A DNA stretch of 64,000 nt from Agromyces larvae (GCF_022811705.1 NZ_CP094528.1:3100001-3164000); one strand, 5' to 3'. Positions 33,634 to 43,141 are shown, numbered from the stretch's first letter. Made by a program: numbers and translations. Notes: generated from the sequence alone by a model not told the origin.

Positions 33634-34719
33634 ATGAGCACCCAGCTCACCGGCGACTCGTCGATCAAGACCTGGCTCGCCGACCCCGTCGGCGGCCCCA
33701 TCATCCGCGAACTGCTCGCCCAGTCCGGGCAGGACCCCGATGTGCTGAAGCCCGTCAGCCGCCTCGCACTGAAGCGCCTCATCAAGCTCAGCAAGGGCCA
33801 GTTCAGCCAGGACATGGTCGACCAGCTGGTCGCACGCGCCGCCGCGGGCGACGTGCCCGCCGGTGCGCCCGCCGCGCCCGCCGCCGCCGACGCGAGCGAC
33901 GCCGACGATGCCGCCGACGCCGGCACCGAGGCATCCGCCCCCCTCGTCGAAGCCGAGCCGTGGGAAGAGGTCGTGACCCCCGGCCGCTTCGCCGGAAAGA
34001 CCGTCATCGTCACCGGCGCGGGCAGCGGCATCGGCCGTGCGACCGCGTCGCGCATCGCCCGTGAGGGCGGCCGCGTGATCGCTGTCGACATCTTCCAGGA
34101 CCGCCTCGACGAGTTCGCCGCCGAGCTGCCCGACGCGCAGATCGTGCCGATCGCGGGGGACATCACCTCCGACGAGGCGATCGCCGCGATCGTCGCCGCC
34201 GCCGGCGAGCAGATCGACGGCCTCGCGAACATCGCCGGCATCATGGACGACATGACGCCCGTCGGCGACCTCACCGACGCCGTGTGGGAGCGGGTCATGG
34301 CGATCAACGTCACCGGCACCATGAAGCTGATGCGCGCGGTCATCCCCGCGATGCTCGCGAAGGGAAAGGGCTCGATCGTGAACATCGCGAGCGAGGCCGC
34401 CCTGCGCGGCTCGGCCGCCGGTGCCGCCTACACGGCGTCGAAGCACGCGGTCGTCGGCCTCACCAAGTCGAACGCGTTCATGTACGGCCCGAGCGGCATC
34501 CGCACGAACGCCGTCGCGCCGGGCGCCACGATCACCAACATCGAGGCGAAGTTCGCGTCGCCGCTCGGCGCGCAGCGCGTGCGCCAGGCGATGGCGATCC
34601 TGCCCGACGCCGCCGAGGCCGAGGCGCTCGCCGCGTCGATCACCTTCCTGCTGAGCGACGACGGCGTGAACATCAACGGCGTCGTGCTCGCGTCGGACGG
34701 CGGGTGGTCGGCCGCGTGA
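33634..34719 (+). CDS. SDR family oxidoreductase with extra N-terminal helical domain
   Basis: A classical short-chain dehydrogenase of 361 residues instead of about 250. The Rossmann motif VTGAGSGIGRA begins near residue 127, NIAGIM follows, and the catalytic YTASK has Tyr266 and Lys270. Before it is a helical domain (residues 10-70; IKTWLADPVGGPIIRELL and LALKRLIKLSKGQF) and an Ala/Asp linker. The N-terminal part recalls, to my eye, a helical tail found on some actinobacterial GH3 beta-glucosidases and SDRs, but I could not verify this. AAGAAGGAAC precedes ATG 33634. The divergent TetR is the likely regulator. Confidence 0.88.
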   Translation: MSTQLTGDSSIKTWLADPVGGPIIRELLAQSGQDPDVLKPVSRLALKRLIKLSKGQFSQDMVDQLVARAAAGDVPAGAPAAPAAADASDADDAADAGTEASAPLVEAEPWEEVVTPGRFAGKTVIVTGAGSGIGRATASRIAREGGRVIAVDIFQDRLDEFAAELPDAQIVPIAGDITSDEAIAAIVAAAGEQIDGLANIAGIMDDMTPVGDLTDAVWERVMAINVTGTMKLMRAVIPAMLAKGKGSIVNIASEAALRGSAAGAAYTASKHAVVGLTKSNAFMYGPSGIRTNAVAPGATITNIEAKFASPLGAQRVRQAMAILPDAAEAEALAASITFLLSDDGVNINGVVLASDGGWSAA

Positions 34720-34737
34720 GGCCTCGCGTTCGCTGAA

Positions 34738-34777
34738 CAGACGGATGCCTCGGGCTGCGGCCCGGGGCATCCGTCTG
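34738..34777 (+). terminator. Hairpin terminator after the SDR gene
   Basis: A 17-bp stem (CAGACGGATGCCTCGGG with its complement at 34761-34777; one G-U pair) and loop CTGCGG. A nearly identical hairpin with the same loop ends the GH3 gene at 39904-39935. Confidence 0.8.
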
Positions 34778-34820
34778 CTCCGCCCGAGGCATCGTTCTGT
34801 TCCGGAGGTCTCGCGCAAGT

Positions 34821-34838
34821 TACTGACATGTCAGTAAA
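34821..34838. promoter_or_regulatory. Perfect 18-nt palindrome upstream of the GH3 gene
   Basis: TTACTGACATGTCAGTAA, completely symmetrical, 56 bases upstream of the GTG start. It looks like a TetR-type operator. It does not match the LacI or PaaR-type sites elsewhere in the window, so the regulator is unknown. Confidence 0.7.
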
Positions 34839-34894
34839 GTGACGCGTGGCAGTGCGGCCGTGCGCCGCACGCACCGGTTACGAAGGAGTAGCAC

Positions 34895-37800
34895 GTGCCT
34901 CGAGACGTTCGACCCGCCCGCCCTCACCGCCGACTGGCGGCCGCGCTCGCTGCACTCGGCGTCGTCGCATCCGGCCTGATCGCGAGCGCGCCGGCCGCCG
35001 CAGCCGACGCCGACCTCGCCCAGCTCGGCACGATCACTGCATCGGCGGCCCAGGACGACGGCGACGGCTCGTTCCCCGCATCGAACGCGATCGACGGCGA
35101 TCCGACGACGCGCTGGGCCAGCGGCAACGGACCCGACGCCGACACCGAGTTCACCGCCTGGCTGCAGTCCGACCTCGGCGCCGTCGCGACCGTGACCCGG
35201 ATCGACCTCGCATGGGAGGCCGCGTTCGCCGCAGGGTACGAACTGCGCGTCGCGACCGCCGACCCGTCCGACCCCGCGAGCTGGACGACCGTGCACACCG
35301 AAACCGCCGGCAGCGGCGGCGACGAGTCGATCGTGCTCGACGAACCCGTGCAGGCCCGCTACGTGCGCCTCGACATGCTGCAGCGCACCTCCTTCACGTG
35401 GGATCCCGCACAGCTGCACTGGTACGGGTACTCGCTCTTCTCCTTCGGCGTGTTCGGCTCGCTGCCGTCGCCGGCGGTCGCGTTCGATCGCACGTCGATC
35501 GGCGTCGATGCGGGCGACACGGTCGAGGTCGCCGTGAACCTCACCAACGCGGCGACCGGCGCGCAGACCGTGCGGGTCACGAGCGGCGGCGGCACTGCCG
35601 TGGCGGGCGACGACTACACCGCCCTCGACGAGACGCTGACCTTCGCCGAGGGCGAGACCACCAAGACGGTGAGCGTCGCGACCGTCGGGCACGGCGCCCT
35701 GGCACCGTCGCGCACCTTCGTGCTCACGCTGAGCGATCCGAGCGGCGGGCTCGTGCTCGGATCGCGGTCGCAGGTGACCGTCACGCTGCGCCCGAGCGGC
35801 GAGGCGCCCAACGCGGGCGCGGTCGACGTGCTCGCCGACTTCGAGGCGGGCGTGCCCGCCGGCTGGTTCGCGTGGGGCAGCACCGGCCCGGTGACGCCGC
35901 AGCTCGGCACCGCGACGGATGACACGGTGCCCGGCTCGGCTCCCGGCAACCACGTGTTCACCGCGACGGTGGCCGGCACCCCGGTCGCCTCCGACTGGTT
36001 CGGCTTCACGGACGACACCCCGGCGGCGGACTGGTCGCACGCCGACGGATTCCAGTTCTGGTTCCTCGGCAAGGGCACCGGCAAGGCGCTGAACTTCGAG
36101 CTGAAGAGCGAGGGCAAGCTGTTCGACCGCACCGTCGTCGACGACACGGCCGGCTGGCGGCTGGTGTCGGTGCTGTTCGACGACCTGCGCCTGAAGGGCA
36201 ACCCGGGCGCGCCCGACCGCTTCCTGCCGTCGGCGTCGACCGGGTACGCGGTCACGCTCACGGGCCTCGGCTCGGGCACCTGGTCGTTCGACGACGTCGC
36301 GATCTTCGAGCGGGCGATCATGATCGACGACTTCGAGGGCGAGGTTCCGGTGGGGTCGGGGCCGTCGGGCATCTTCAGCTGGGTCGCTCCGGGCGGCGAG
36401 GTCACGGTCGGCGTCGGCGAGCAGGAACGCGCGGATGTCACGGACAACCACGTGCTGACGGGCAGCTACCGCGTGCCCGCCGGACAGTGGGGCGGCATCA
36501 CCGACAACCTCGATTCGCCGCAGGACTGGAGCGGATTCCGAGGCATCCGACTCTGGTGGTACGCGTCGCAGCCGACCAATCCGGCCTCGCCGACCGCCGG
36601 CGGCGACGTGCAGATCGAACTGAAGGACGGCGGGCCCGACGGCGAGCACGCCGAGCTCTGGGCGGCGACCTTCAAAGACAACTGGGGCAGCTCGACCAGC
36701 CGCTGGAAGCTCGTCGAACTGCCGTTCTCGGCGTTCACGCTCGGCGGCAACCAGCCCGGCAGCGCCGAGACGAAGAACGGCACGCTCGACCTCACCGCCG
36801 CGTGGGGGTTCGCGCTGCACTTCCCGAAGGGCACCGACGACACGACGTACGCCATCGACGACGTGCAGGTCTACGGCACGCCCGCGTCGGCCGCGAACGC
36901 GACGGTCACGGCGCAACCCGACGTCGTGCTCGTCGACGGCGGCGACACCGCCGAGGTGACGCTCGCGGTCACCACCGCGAGCGGCGACCCGCTCGACCTG
37001 CCCGTCACCGTGTCGTACGCGAACGGCGACGGCACGGCCGAGGCCGGCACCCACTTCGCCGCCTTCGCGGGGGAGTTGACCTTCCCGGCGGGCGCCGAAT
37101 CGGGCTCGACCCAGTCGTTCACCGTGCAGACCTCCGCGGTCGACGGACCGGACGAGGCCCGGGTCATCCCGGTCGTGCTCGACGGCGACGGCGCTCGCCT
37201 GCCCGACTCGGTGAAGATCGTGATCAACGCGCACGACCTGCCGTACCTCGACGCCTCACTGCCGGTCGCCGAGCGGGTCGAGGATCTGCTCGGCCGCATG
37301 AGCGTCGCGGAGAAGGCGGGGCAGATGGCGCAGGCCGAACGTCTCGGCCTGCAGAGCCCCGCGCAGATCGCCGACCTCGCGCTCGGATCGGTGCTCTCGG
37401 GCGGTGGCTCGACGCCGCCCGGCAACACGCCCGAAGCGTGGGCCGACATGGTCGACGGGTACCAGCGGCAGGCGCGCTCGACCGCGCTGCAGATCCCGCT
37501 GCTGTACGGCGTCGACGCCGTGCACGGGCACAGCAACGTGCTCGACGCGACGATCTTCCCGCACAACACGGGCCTCGGCGCCACGCACGACGCCGACCTC
37601 GTCGAGGCGATCGGGCGGGCCACCGCGATCGAGACCAAGGCGACCGGCCCCAACTGGACCTTCGCCCCCTGCCTCTGCGTGACGCGCGACGAGCGCTGGG
37701 GTCGCAGCTACGAGTCGTTCGGCGAAGACCCGGCGCTCGTGCGGGCCTACGCCGAGGCCGTGACGGTCGGCCTGCAGGGCGCCGACCCGGCCGACAAGTC

Positions 37801-39898
37801 GGCCGCCGACACGCTGCTCGCCACCGCGAAGCACTGGGTGGGCGACGGCGGCACGGCGTACGACCCGACCAAGGTCGGCAGCGGCTACCCGATCGACCAG
37901 GGCATCACGTCGGCCGACTCGCTCGCCGACTTCGTGCGCCTGCACGTCGACCCGTACCTGCCGTCGATCGCGGCGGGCGTCGGCTCGATCATGCCGTCGT
38001 ACTCGGCGGTCGACCTCGGCGACGGGCCCGTGCGCATGCACGAGCACGAACTGCTGAACACCGAGGTGCTGAAGGGCGAGCTCGGATTCACCGGGTTCCT
38101 CATCAGCGACTGGGAGGGCATCGACAAGCTGCCGGGCGGCAGCTACGCCGACAAGGCGGTGCGCTCGGTGAACGCGGGCCTCGACATGGCGATGGCCCCG
38201 TACAACTTCGCGGCCTTCATCTCGGCGATCGAGCAGGGGGTCGCGTCGGGCGCGATCGAACCGACGAGGGTGGATGACGCGGTGCGCCGCATCCTGACGC
38301 AGAAGTTCGAACTCGGCCTGTTCGAGCAGCCGTTCACCGACCGCAGCCGGCAGGGCGAGTTCGGCGGCGACGCGCACCGCGCGATCGCGCGGCAGGCTGC
38401 GGCCGAGTCGCAGGTGCTGCTGAAGAACGACGGCGTGCTGCCGCTGCCGAGGTCGGGCTCCTACTACGTGGCCGGCTCGAACGCCGACGACCTCGGCAAC
38501 CAGATGGGCGGCTGGACGATCTCGTGGCAGGGCGGCTCGGGCGACACGACGGCCGGCACGTCGATCCTCGAGGGCATCCGGCAGGTCGCGCCGGGTGCGT
38601 CGATCACGGTGTCGACGGATGCCTCGGCCCCCACCGACGGCTTCGATGCGGGCATCGTCGTGGTCGGCGAGACCCCGTACGCCGAGGGTCAGGGCGATGT
38701 CGGCAACAACGGCAAGAGCCTCGACCTGAAGGCCGCCGACCGGCAGGCGATCGACCGGGTCTGCAGTGCGATGGACTGCGTCGTGCTCGTGGTCGCCGGT
38801 CGCACCCAGCTCGTGACCGATCAGCTCGGCGAGATGAACGCGCTCGTCTCGTCGTTCCTGCCCGGCAGCGAGGGCGCCGGCGTGGCCGACGTGCTGTTCG
38901 GCGACGTGCCGTTCACCGGTCGCCTGCCGATCACGTGGCCGGCCTCCGCCGCGCAGGTGCCGATCAACGTCGGCGACGACGAGTACGAGCCGCTGTTCGC
39001 GTTCGGCTGGGGCGAGCGCACCGACGTGCCGGCCGACCGGGTGGCGCGGGTGGCCGACGCCCTCGACGCGCTCGGCGCCCCCGACGCGGAGGCGGCCGAC
39101 GCCGTCGCCGCCCTGCGCGACGCCGACGTGTGGGCGGCCGACGGCACGGTCTCGCCCGACGCCGACGACGTGCAGCATGCGCTCGACCTGCTCGCCGCCG
39201 CCGCGGCCACGCTGCCCGGCACCGAGCGCGGAACGCTCGCCCACGCCGACCTGCTGGTCTCCGTGGCGCGCGACCTCGCGCAGCACGCGATCGCGGACGG
39301 CACCGCGGCCGACCTGCCCGACCTGGCCGCCCGCACCGCGGACGCCGAGGTCGCCCTGCTGAACGGCGACCCGGTCGAAGCGGTGCGGCTGCTGGCCTCG
39401 GTGCTCGGGATCGAGCTCGACTCGACCGACCCGACCGACCCCGGCAAGGCGCAGGTCGCCGGCACGCTGAGCGCATCGACGGCGCGGGTCGGCGACGAGC
39501 TGACGTTCTCAGCGATCGGGTTCGTGGCCGACGAGACCCTCGTCGGCACGCTCTTCAGCGACCCCGTCGACCTGGGCACGGTCGACGCGACCGAGGCCGG
39601 CATCGGCTCGATCACGTTCACCGTTCCCGAGGGGCTCGATCCCGGCACGCACACCGTGCAGCTCGAGGGATCCGCGCAGATCGCGTCGGCCACCTTCACC
39701 CTGCTGAGCGATGACGCGCCCGGCGGACCGGGCGACGGCGGAACGGGCGGCGGAGCCGGCACCGGCGGTTCGAGCGCAGCCGGCTCGGGTTCGGTCGCGA
39801 TGACCGGCGTCGAGATCTGGCTGACGGTCCTGCTCGGAATCGCACTCGTCGCGGCCGGCGCGATCCTGATGCCCGCGGTCGCGCGCCGCCGCCGCTGA
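34895..39898 (+). CDS. Large secreted multidomain GH3 glycoside hydrolase
   Basis: A 1667-residue surface beta-glucanase/beta-glucosidase. Order: signal peptide (to about residue 40), discoidin-like domain (40-180), Calx-beta-like domain (190-297), two CBM11-like domains (each with LADFEAG or IDDFEGE; 308-470 and 476-665), a second Calx-beta domain (668-780), GH3 catalytic domain (785-1148; nucleophile Asp1072 in LISDWEG), GH3 C-terminal domain to about 1375, a helical Ala/Asp-rich stretch, an Ig-like domain, and a C-terminal Gly/Ser linker with membrane helix and basic tail. The anchor motif reads VAMTG, not LPXTG, so sorting is uncertain. GTG start with GAAGGAG 6 bases upstream. Likely substrate is a beta-glucan. 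Confidence 0.9.
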   Translation: MPRDVRPARPHRRLAAALAALGVVASGLIASAPAAAADADLAQLGTITASAAQDDGDGSFPASNAIDGDPTTRWASGNGPDADTEFTAWLQSDLGAVATVTRIDLAWEAAFAAGYELRVATADPSDPASWTTVHTETAGSGGDESIVLDEPVQARYVRLDMLQRTSFTWDPAQLHWYGYSLFSFGVFGSLPSPAVAFDRTSIGVDAGDTVEVAVNLTNAATGAQTVRVTSGGGTAVAGDDYTALDETLTFAEGETTKTVSVATVGHGALAPSRTFVLTLSDPSGGLVLGSRSQVTVTLRPSGEAPNAGAVDVLADFEAGVPAGWFAWGSTGPVTPQLGTATDDTVPGSAPGNHVFTATVAGTPVASDWFGFTDDTPAADWSHADGFQFWFLGKGTGKALNFELKSEGKLFDRTVVDDTAGWRLVSVLFDDLRLKGNPGAPDRFLPSASTGYAVTLTGLGSGTWSFDDVAIFERAIMIDDFEGEVPVGSGPSGIFSWVAPGGEVTVGVGEQERADVTDNHVLTGSYRVPAGQWGGITDNLDSPQDWSGFRGIRLWWYASQPTNPASPTAGGDVQIELKDGGPDGEHAELWAATFKDNWGSSTSRWKLVELPFSAFTLGGNQPGSAETKNGTLDLTAAWGFALHFPKGTDDTTYAIDDVQVYGTPASAANATVTAQPDVVLVDGGDTAEVTLAVTTASGDPLDLPVTVSYANGDGTAEAGTHFAAFAGELTFPAGAESGSTQSFTVQTSAVDGPDEARVIPVVLDGDGARLPDSVKIVINAHDLPYLDASLPVAERVEDLLGRMSVAEKAGQMAQAERLGLQSPAQIADLALGSVLSGGGSTPPGNTPEAWADMVDGYQRQARSTALQIPLLYGVDAVHGHSNVLDATIFPHNTGLGATHDADLVEAIGRATAIETKATGPNWTFAPCLCVTRDERWGRSYESFGEDPALVRAYAEAVTVGLQGADPADKSAADTLLATAKHWVGDGGTAYDPTKVGSGYPIDQGITSADSLADFVRLHVDPYLPSIAAGVGSIMPSYSAVDLGDGPVRMHEHELLNTEVLKGELGFTGFLISDWEGIDKLPGGSYADKAVRSVNAGLDMAMAPYNFAAFISAIEQGVASGAIEPTRVDDAVRRILTQKFELGLFEQPFTDRSRQGEFGGDAHRAIARQAAAESQVLLKNDGVLPLPRSGSYYVAGSNADDLGNQMGGWTISWQGGSGDTTAGTSILEGIRQVAPGASITVSTDASAPTDGFDAGIVVVGETPYAEGQGDVGNNGKSLDLKAADRQAIDRVCSAMDCVVLVVAGRTQLVTDQLGEMNALVSSFLPGSEGAGVADVLFGDVPFTGRLPITWPASAAQVPINVGDDEYEPLFAFGWGERTDVPADRVARVADALDALGAPDAEAADAVAALRDADVWAADGTVSPDADDVQHALDLLAAAAATLPGTERGTLAHADLLVSVARDLAQHAIADGTAADLPDLAARTADAEVALLNGDPVEAVRLLASVLGIELDSTDPTDPGKAQVAGTLSASTARVGDELTFSAIGFVADETLVGTLFSDPVDLGTVDATEAGIGSITFTVPEGLDPGTHTVQLEGSAQIASATFTLLSDDAPGGPGDGGTGGGAGTGGSSAAGSGSVAMTGVEIWLTVLLGIALVAAGAILMPAVARRRR

Positions 39899-39903
39899 AC
39901 AGA

Positions 39904-39935
39904 CGGATGCCCCGGGCTGCGGCCCGGGGCATCCG
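39904..39935 (+). terminator. Hairpin terminator after the GH3 gene
   Basis: Perfect 13-bp stem CGGATGCCCCGGG with its complement, and loop CTGCGG, 5 bases after the stop. Same element as at 34738-34777. Confidence 0.8.
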
Positions 39936-39993
39936 GCGGCGTCCGTGCGCGCACCCGCCTGCGGGCCCGTCGCGCAGGCGGTCGACCGGCGGG

Positions 39994-41232
39994 CTACGGC
40001 CGGCCCGGCCACTCCCGGCCGGCCCACGGGTCGTAGTCGGCGATGAGCGGCTCCTGCGCGGGGCGCTCGGCCTCGGGCACGTGCTGCAGGTTCACCCGCA
40101 CGCGGTACCAGAGCGAGCTCGACCCGCGCATCCCGTCGACCAGCACATCGGCGGGATGCAGCAGTTTCGAGGCATCCGGATGCGTCGCCTTCCACTGCTC
40201 GAGCGCGGCGATCGCCTCGGGCTTGGTCTCGGTGCGCGCGATCTCGATGAGCGGCATGGTCGACTGCCGTCGACCGTCGCCGCCTCCGCCGCGCGGCGCC
40301 TTCTCAGCCGGCCCGAGCTCCTCGGCGAGTCGCAACAGGCCGTCGAGGCGTCCGACCGACCCGGGCTCGTCGATGCCGGCGTGCGGGTCGCCGCGCTCGG
40401 CGAACCGTTCGAGCACCGTCGCGACCGTGAAGCGCTCGGGCCGCGAGTCGCGCACCTCGCCCCAGTCGAGCGGGGTCGACACGCGCGCGTCGGGCAGCGG
40501 CCGCACCGAATAGGCGGATGCCACGGTGCGATCCTTCGCGTTCTGGTTGAAGTCGACGAACACGCTCTCGCCGCGCTCCTCCTTCCACCAGCGGGCGGTT
40601 GCGAGTCCCGGCGCCCGGCGTTCGACCTCGCGGGCGAGGGTTTCCGCGGCCAGACGCACCTGCCGGAAGTCCCACTCGGCCGCGATGCGCACGTTCAGGT
40701 GCAGGCCGCGCGAGCCGCTCGTCTTCGGCCAGCCGACCAGCCCCACGTCGTCGAGCACCTCCGCCGCGACGAACGCGACATCCACGATCTGCGACCAGTC
40801 GACGCCCGGCATCGGATCGAGGTCGACACGCAACTCGTCGGGGTGGTCGAGATCCTCGGCGCGCACGGGGTGCGGATTCAGGTCGAGGCATCCGAGGTTC
40901 ACGACCCACGCGAGGCCGGCCGCATCGCGCACGACCGCCTCCTCGGCGGAGGTGCCGCGCGCGTAGTGCAGCGTCGCCGTATCGATGAACTCGGGATGGT
41001 TCTCGGGCACCCGCTTCTGGAAGAACGCCTCGTGGTCGATGCCCTTCACGAACCGCTTCAGCACCATCGGGCGGCCGCCCGCACCGCGAAGCGCGCCGTC
41101 GGCGACCGCGACGTAGTAGTCGACGAGGTCCCGCTTCGTGAGGCCCGGCTGCGGGAACACGACCTTGTCGGGGTGGCTGATGCGCACCTCGTGCCCGCCC
41201 ACCTCGATGATCTCGGCGTCCCGCCCCGCCAT
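39994..41232 (-). CDS. LigD-like DNA polymerase domain protein
   Basis: A 412-residue stand-alone primase-polymerase of the LigD POL family, which fills or extends ends during non-homologous end joining. Core features: SHPDKVVFPQPGLTKRDLVDYY at the start, ELRVDLDPMPGVDW with two catalytic acids near residue 140, TSGSRGLHLNVRI, and ARWWKEERGESVFVDFNQNAKDRTVASAYSVR, in parts, in the core. The C-terminal 100 residues (KATHPDASKLLHPADVLVDG) extend beyond the usual domain. No ku gene or ligase is in the window. ATG 41232 is chosen at the start of the conserved fold. Confidence 0.9.
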   Translation of the reverse strand: MAGRDAEIIEVGGHEVRISHPDKVVFPQPGLTKRDLVDYYVAVADGALRGAGGRPMVLKRFVKGIDHEAFFQKRVPENHPEFIDTATLHYARGTSAEEAVVRDAAGLAWVVNLGCLDLNPHPVRAEDLDHPDELRVDLDPMPGVDWSQIVDVAFVAAEVLDDVGLVGWPKTSGSRGLHLNVRIAAEWDFRQVRLAAETLAREVERRAPGLATARWWKEERGESVFVDFNQNAKDRTVASAYSVRPLPDARVSTPLDWGEVRDSRPERFTVATVLERFAERGDPHAGIDEPGSVGRLDGLLRLAEELGPAEKAPRGGGGDGRRQSTMPLIEIARTETKPEAIAALEQWKATHPDASKLLHPADVLVDGMRGSSSLWYRVRVNLQHVPEAERPAQEPLIADYDPWAGREWPGRP

Positions 41233-41261
41233 GCGCTCCACCCTAGGGCGTCGCCCGCCCG

Positions 41262-41348
41262 CTCCGCTGGTCGAGGAGCGCGCGTCGGAGGAGCGGGCGC
41301 TCCCGACTCGACGGGCGGAGGGGGCGCGCTCCCTGCTCGACCGGCGGG
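41262..41348. repeat. REP-like inverted repeats between the LigD-like and nitronate monooxygenase genes
   Basis: A unit GCTGGTCGAGGAGCGCGCG is followed by related and opposite-orientation pieces (CTCGACGGGCGGAG, CTGCTCGACCGGCGGGAG). It fills most of the 119-base gap. Confidence 0.6.
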
Positions 41349-41351
41349 AGG

Positions 41352-42350
41352 TCAGGTCCAGCGCGCGAGCAGCGCGTGCGCGCCCGCGACGAGGTCGGCG
41401 ATCACGTCGGCGGCCGGTCGCGACTCGCGCAGCACCCCGACTCCCTGACCCGCGTCGAGCGGCACCACGGTGAGGTCGGTGCGCGCGAGGGCGTCGACGA
41501 ACGCGGCGCGGGCGTCGGCGTCGGCGCGCAGCGCGTCCTCGCGGCCCGCCCACTCGTCGGTGAACGCCGTGCGGACCACCCGCTCGGGGAACCGGTCGGG
41601 CCACGGGAGCCCCGCCGCGACATCCTGCGTTCGGGTGTTCACGGTGTCGGCGCCGTCGGCGGCGAACAGCACCTGCCGTTCGGTGTCCGAGAACAGCGAC
41701 TCCTCGCAGACGGCGAACGCGGTGCCGATCCATGCGCCGTCGGCACCGGCCGCGAGCACCGCGGCGAGCGCGCGCGCACTCGACACGCCGCCCGCCGCGA
41801 GCACCGCGGCCTCCCCGCCGATCGCGTCGAGTACGCCGTCGAGCAGCGGCAGCGTGCCGACCCGCGGGTCGCCGTGTCCGCCGCCCTCGGCCCCGCGCGC
41901 GACGATCACGTCGACTCCGGCATCGCGGGCGGCGACCGCCTCGGCGACGTCGTACACCTGCGTCGTCGCGAGCGCGCCCGACCGGTGCACCGGCTCCACC
42001 CACTCGAAACGCCCCGACGTGAACCCCACCGACACGAGCGCGGGCTTCGCGGCGAGCACGTGGTCGAGCAGTTCGGGCGTGCGTCGCGCGACCCAGTCGA
42101 CCACGCCGATGCCGAACGGCGCCCCGCCGGTGCCGCCCGTCTCCTCGAGCGCGGCGAGCTCGCGCGCCAGCAGTGCGGGCGACCCCGCGCTGCCGAGTCC
42201 GATCATGCCGAGGGCGCCCGCGCGCGACACCGCGCCGGCGAGCCGGCCGCCGGCGGCGCCGCCCATGGGCGCGCACACGACGGGGGCCGTGAGGCCGAGC
42301 GACGCCGACCAGTCGGTCGACAGGTGCGGCGGAGCATCCGATTCGCTCAC
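41352..42350 (-). CDS. Nitronate monooxygenase (2-nitropropane dioxygenase family)
   Basis: A 332-residue FMN-dependent TIM-barrel enzyme that oxidises alkyl nitronates such as propionate-3-nitronate. Features: VVCAPMGGAAGGRLAGAVSRAGALG near residue 25, VARGAEGGGHGD near 165 (FMN/catalytic His), LAAGGVSSARALAAVLAAGADGAWIGTAF in two parts near 195-225. The GTG start overlaps the stop of the flavin reductase-like gene by 4 bases, which hints that the two work together. Enoyl-ACP reductase FabK is related, but the local features fit NMO better. Confidence 0.9.
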   Translation of the reverse strand: MSESDAPPHLSTDWSASLGLTAPVVCAPMGGAAGGRLAGAVSRAGALGMIGLGSAGSPALLARELAALEETGGTGGAPFGIGVVDWVARRTPELLDHVLAAKPALVSVGFTSGRFEWVEPVHRSGALATTQVYDVAEAVAARDAGVDVIVARGAEGGGHGDPRVGTLPLLDGVLDAIGGEAAVLAAGGVSSARALAAVLAAGADGAWIGTAFAVCEESLFSDTERQVLFAADGADTVNTRTQDVAAGLPWPDRFPERVVRTAFTDEWAGREDALRADADARAAFVDALARTDLTVVPLDAGQGVGVLRESRPAADVIADLVAGAHALLARWT

Positions 42351-43141
42351 GAGGCCATCACCGTCGCCCACGCGACGAAAGCGGGTTCGCTCGAGGTGAT
42401 GCGCGAGACCTCCTCGCCGCCGTCGCACCGGCAGAGCCGCACGGTCGCGCTCGAGTCTGCGACGTCGGCGACCTCCCAGGTGCCGCCGAACGATTCCCAT
42501 CTGGCGATCTCGGGCGGAGTCGGGGCGGTGCGGCTCTTGCGGGTCCAGCCGAGCTCGGAGCCGCGGTCGAAGTAGTGCCGGAAGCTGTAGATCAGCGGAT
42601 GCCACGCCCGCGGGTCGAGGTGATCGGTGCCGGGCACGACCAGCGACGGAAGCGCGTGCACGCGCACGACCTCGGCCTCGACCATGAGGTAGCCGGGGTC
42701 GACGCCCGGGGTCATCCGGCGCACGTTCGCCTCGAACTGCAGCGGGCATTCGCGCACGCGCGGCGGCGCCACCAGGTCGGATGCCACGGGGCTGAGCCCG
42801 GCTCGTTCGAACTTCTCGGGTTCGAACCGGTAGTGGGCGGCCTTCGCGTCCGGCACGGGGTCGCGCCCGGTCACCGTCGAGAGCCGCTCGACGTTGCGCC
42901 ACAGCGCGCCCGACGGGAAGTTCACCGTGAGTTCGGGCCGATCGACGAGGTTCTCGACCGTGCGCCCGTCGGTCTCGAGACCGAGCACCAGCATGCGCCC
43001 GAGCGCCCAATGACTGGACGCGGGTGCGAGGTTCGGCGAGCCGTCGGGGTTCACCGTCGAAACGAGGTACACCGGCGTGCCCACGTAGAGCACGCTCGGT
43101 TCGATCACGAGATGGTCGTCAGGCTCGGGCATGTCTTTCAC
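42347..43141 (-). CDS. Flavin reductase-like domain protein
   Basis: A 264-residue protein with the FMN-binding split-barrel fold. Features: LYVGTPVYLVSTVNPDGSPNLAPASSHWALG near residue 18, ENLVDRPELTVNFPS near 60, and CPLQFEANVRR near 130. It may supply reduced flavin or act on flavin-bound substrates. A second start at ATG 43132 would remove three residues. Coupled to nitronate monooxygenase by a 4-base overlap. Confidence 0.82.
   Translation of the reverse strand: MKDMPEPDDHLVIEPSVLYVGTPVYLVSTVNPDGSPNLAPASSHWALGRMLVLGLETDGRTVENLVDRPELTVNFPSGALWRNVERLSTVTGRDPVPDAKAAHYRFEPEKFERAGLSPVASDLVAPPRVRECPLQFEANVRRMTPGVDPGYLMVEAEVVRVHALPSLVVPGTDHLDPRAWHPLIYSFRHYFDRGSELGWTRKSRTAPTPPEIARWESFGGTWEVADVADSSATVRLCRCDGGEEVSRITSSEPAFVAWATVMAS

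Noticed and set aside
37256..39286. A 676-codon minus-strand frame inside the GH3 gene
   Set aside because: Antisense shadow of the GH3 codons with no recognisable domain or ribosome site.
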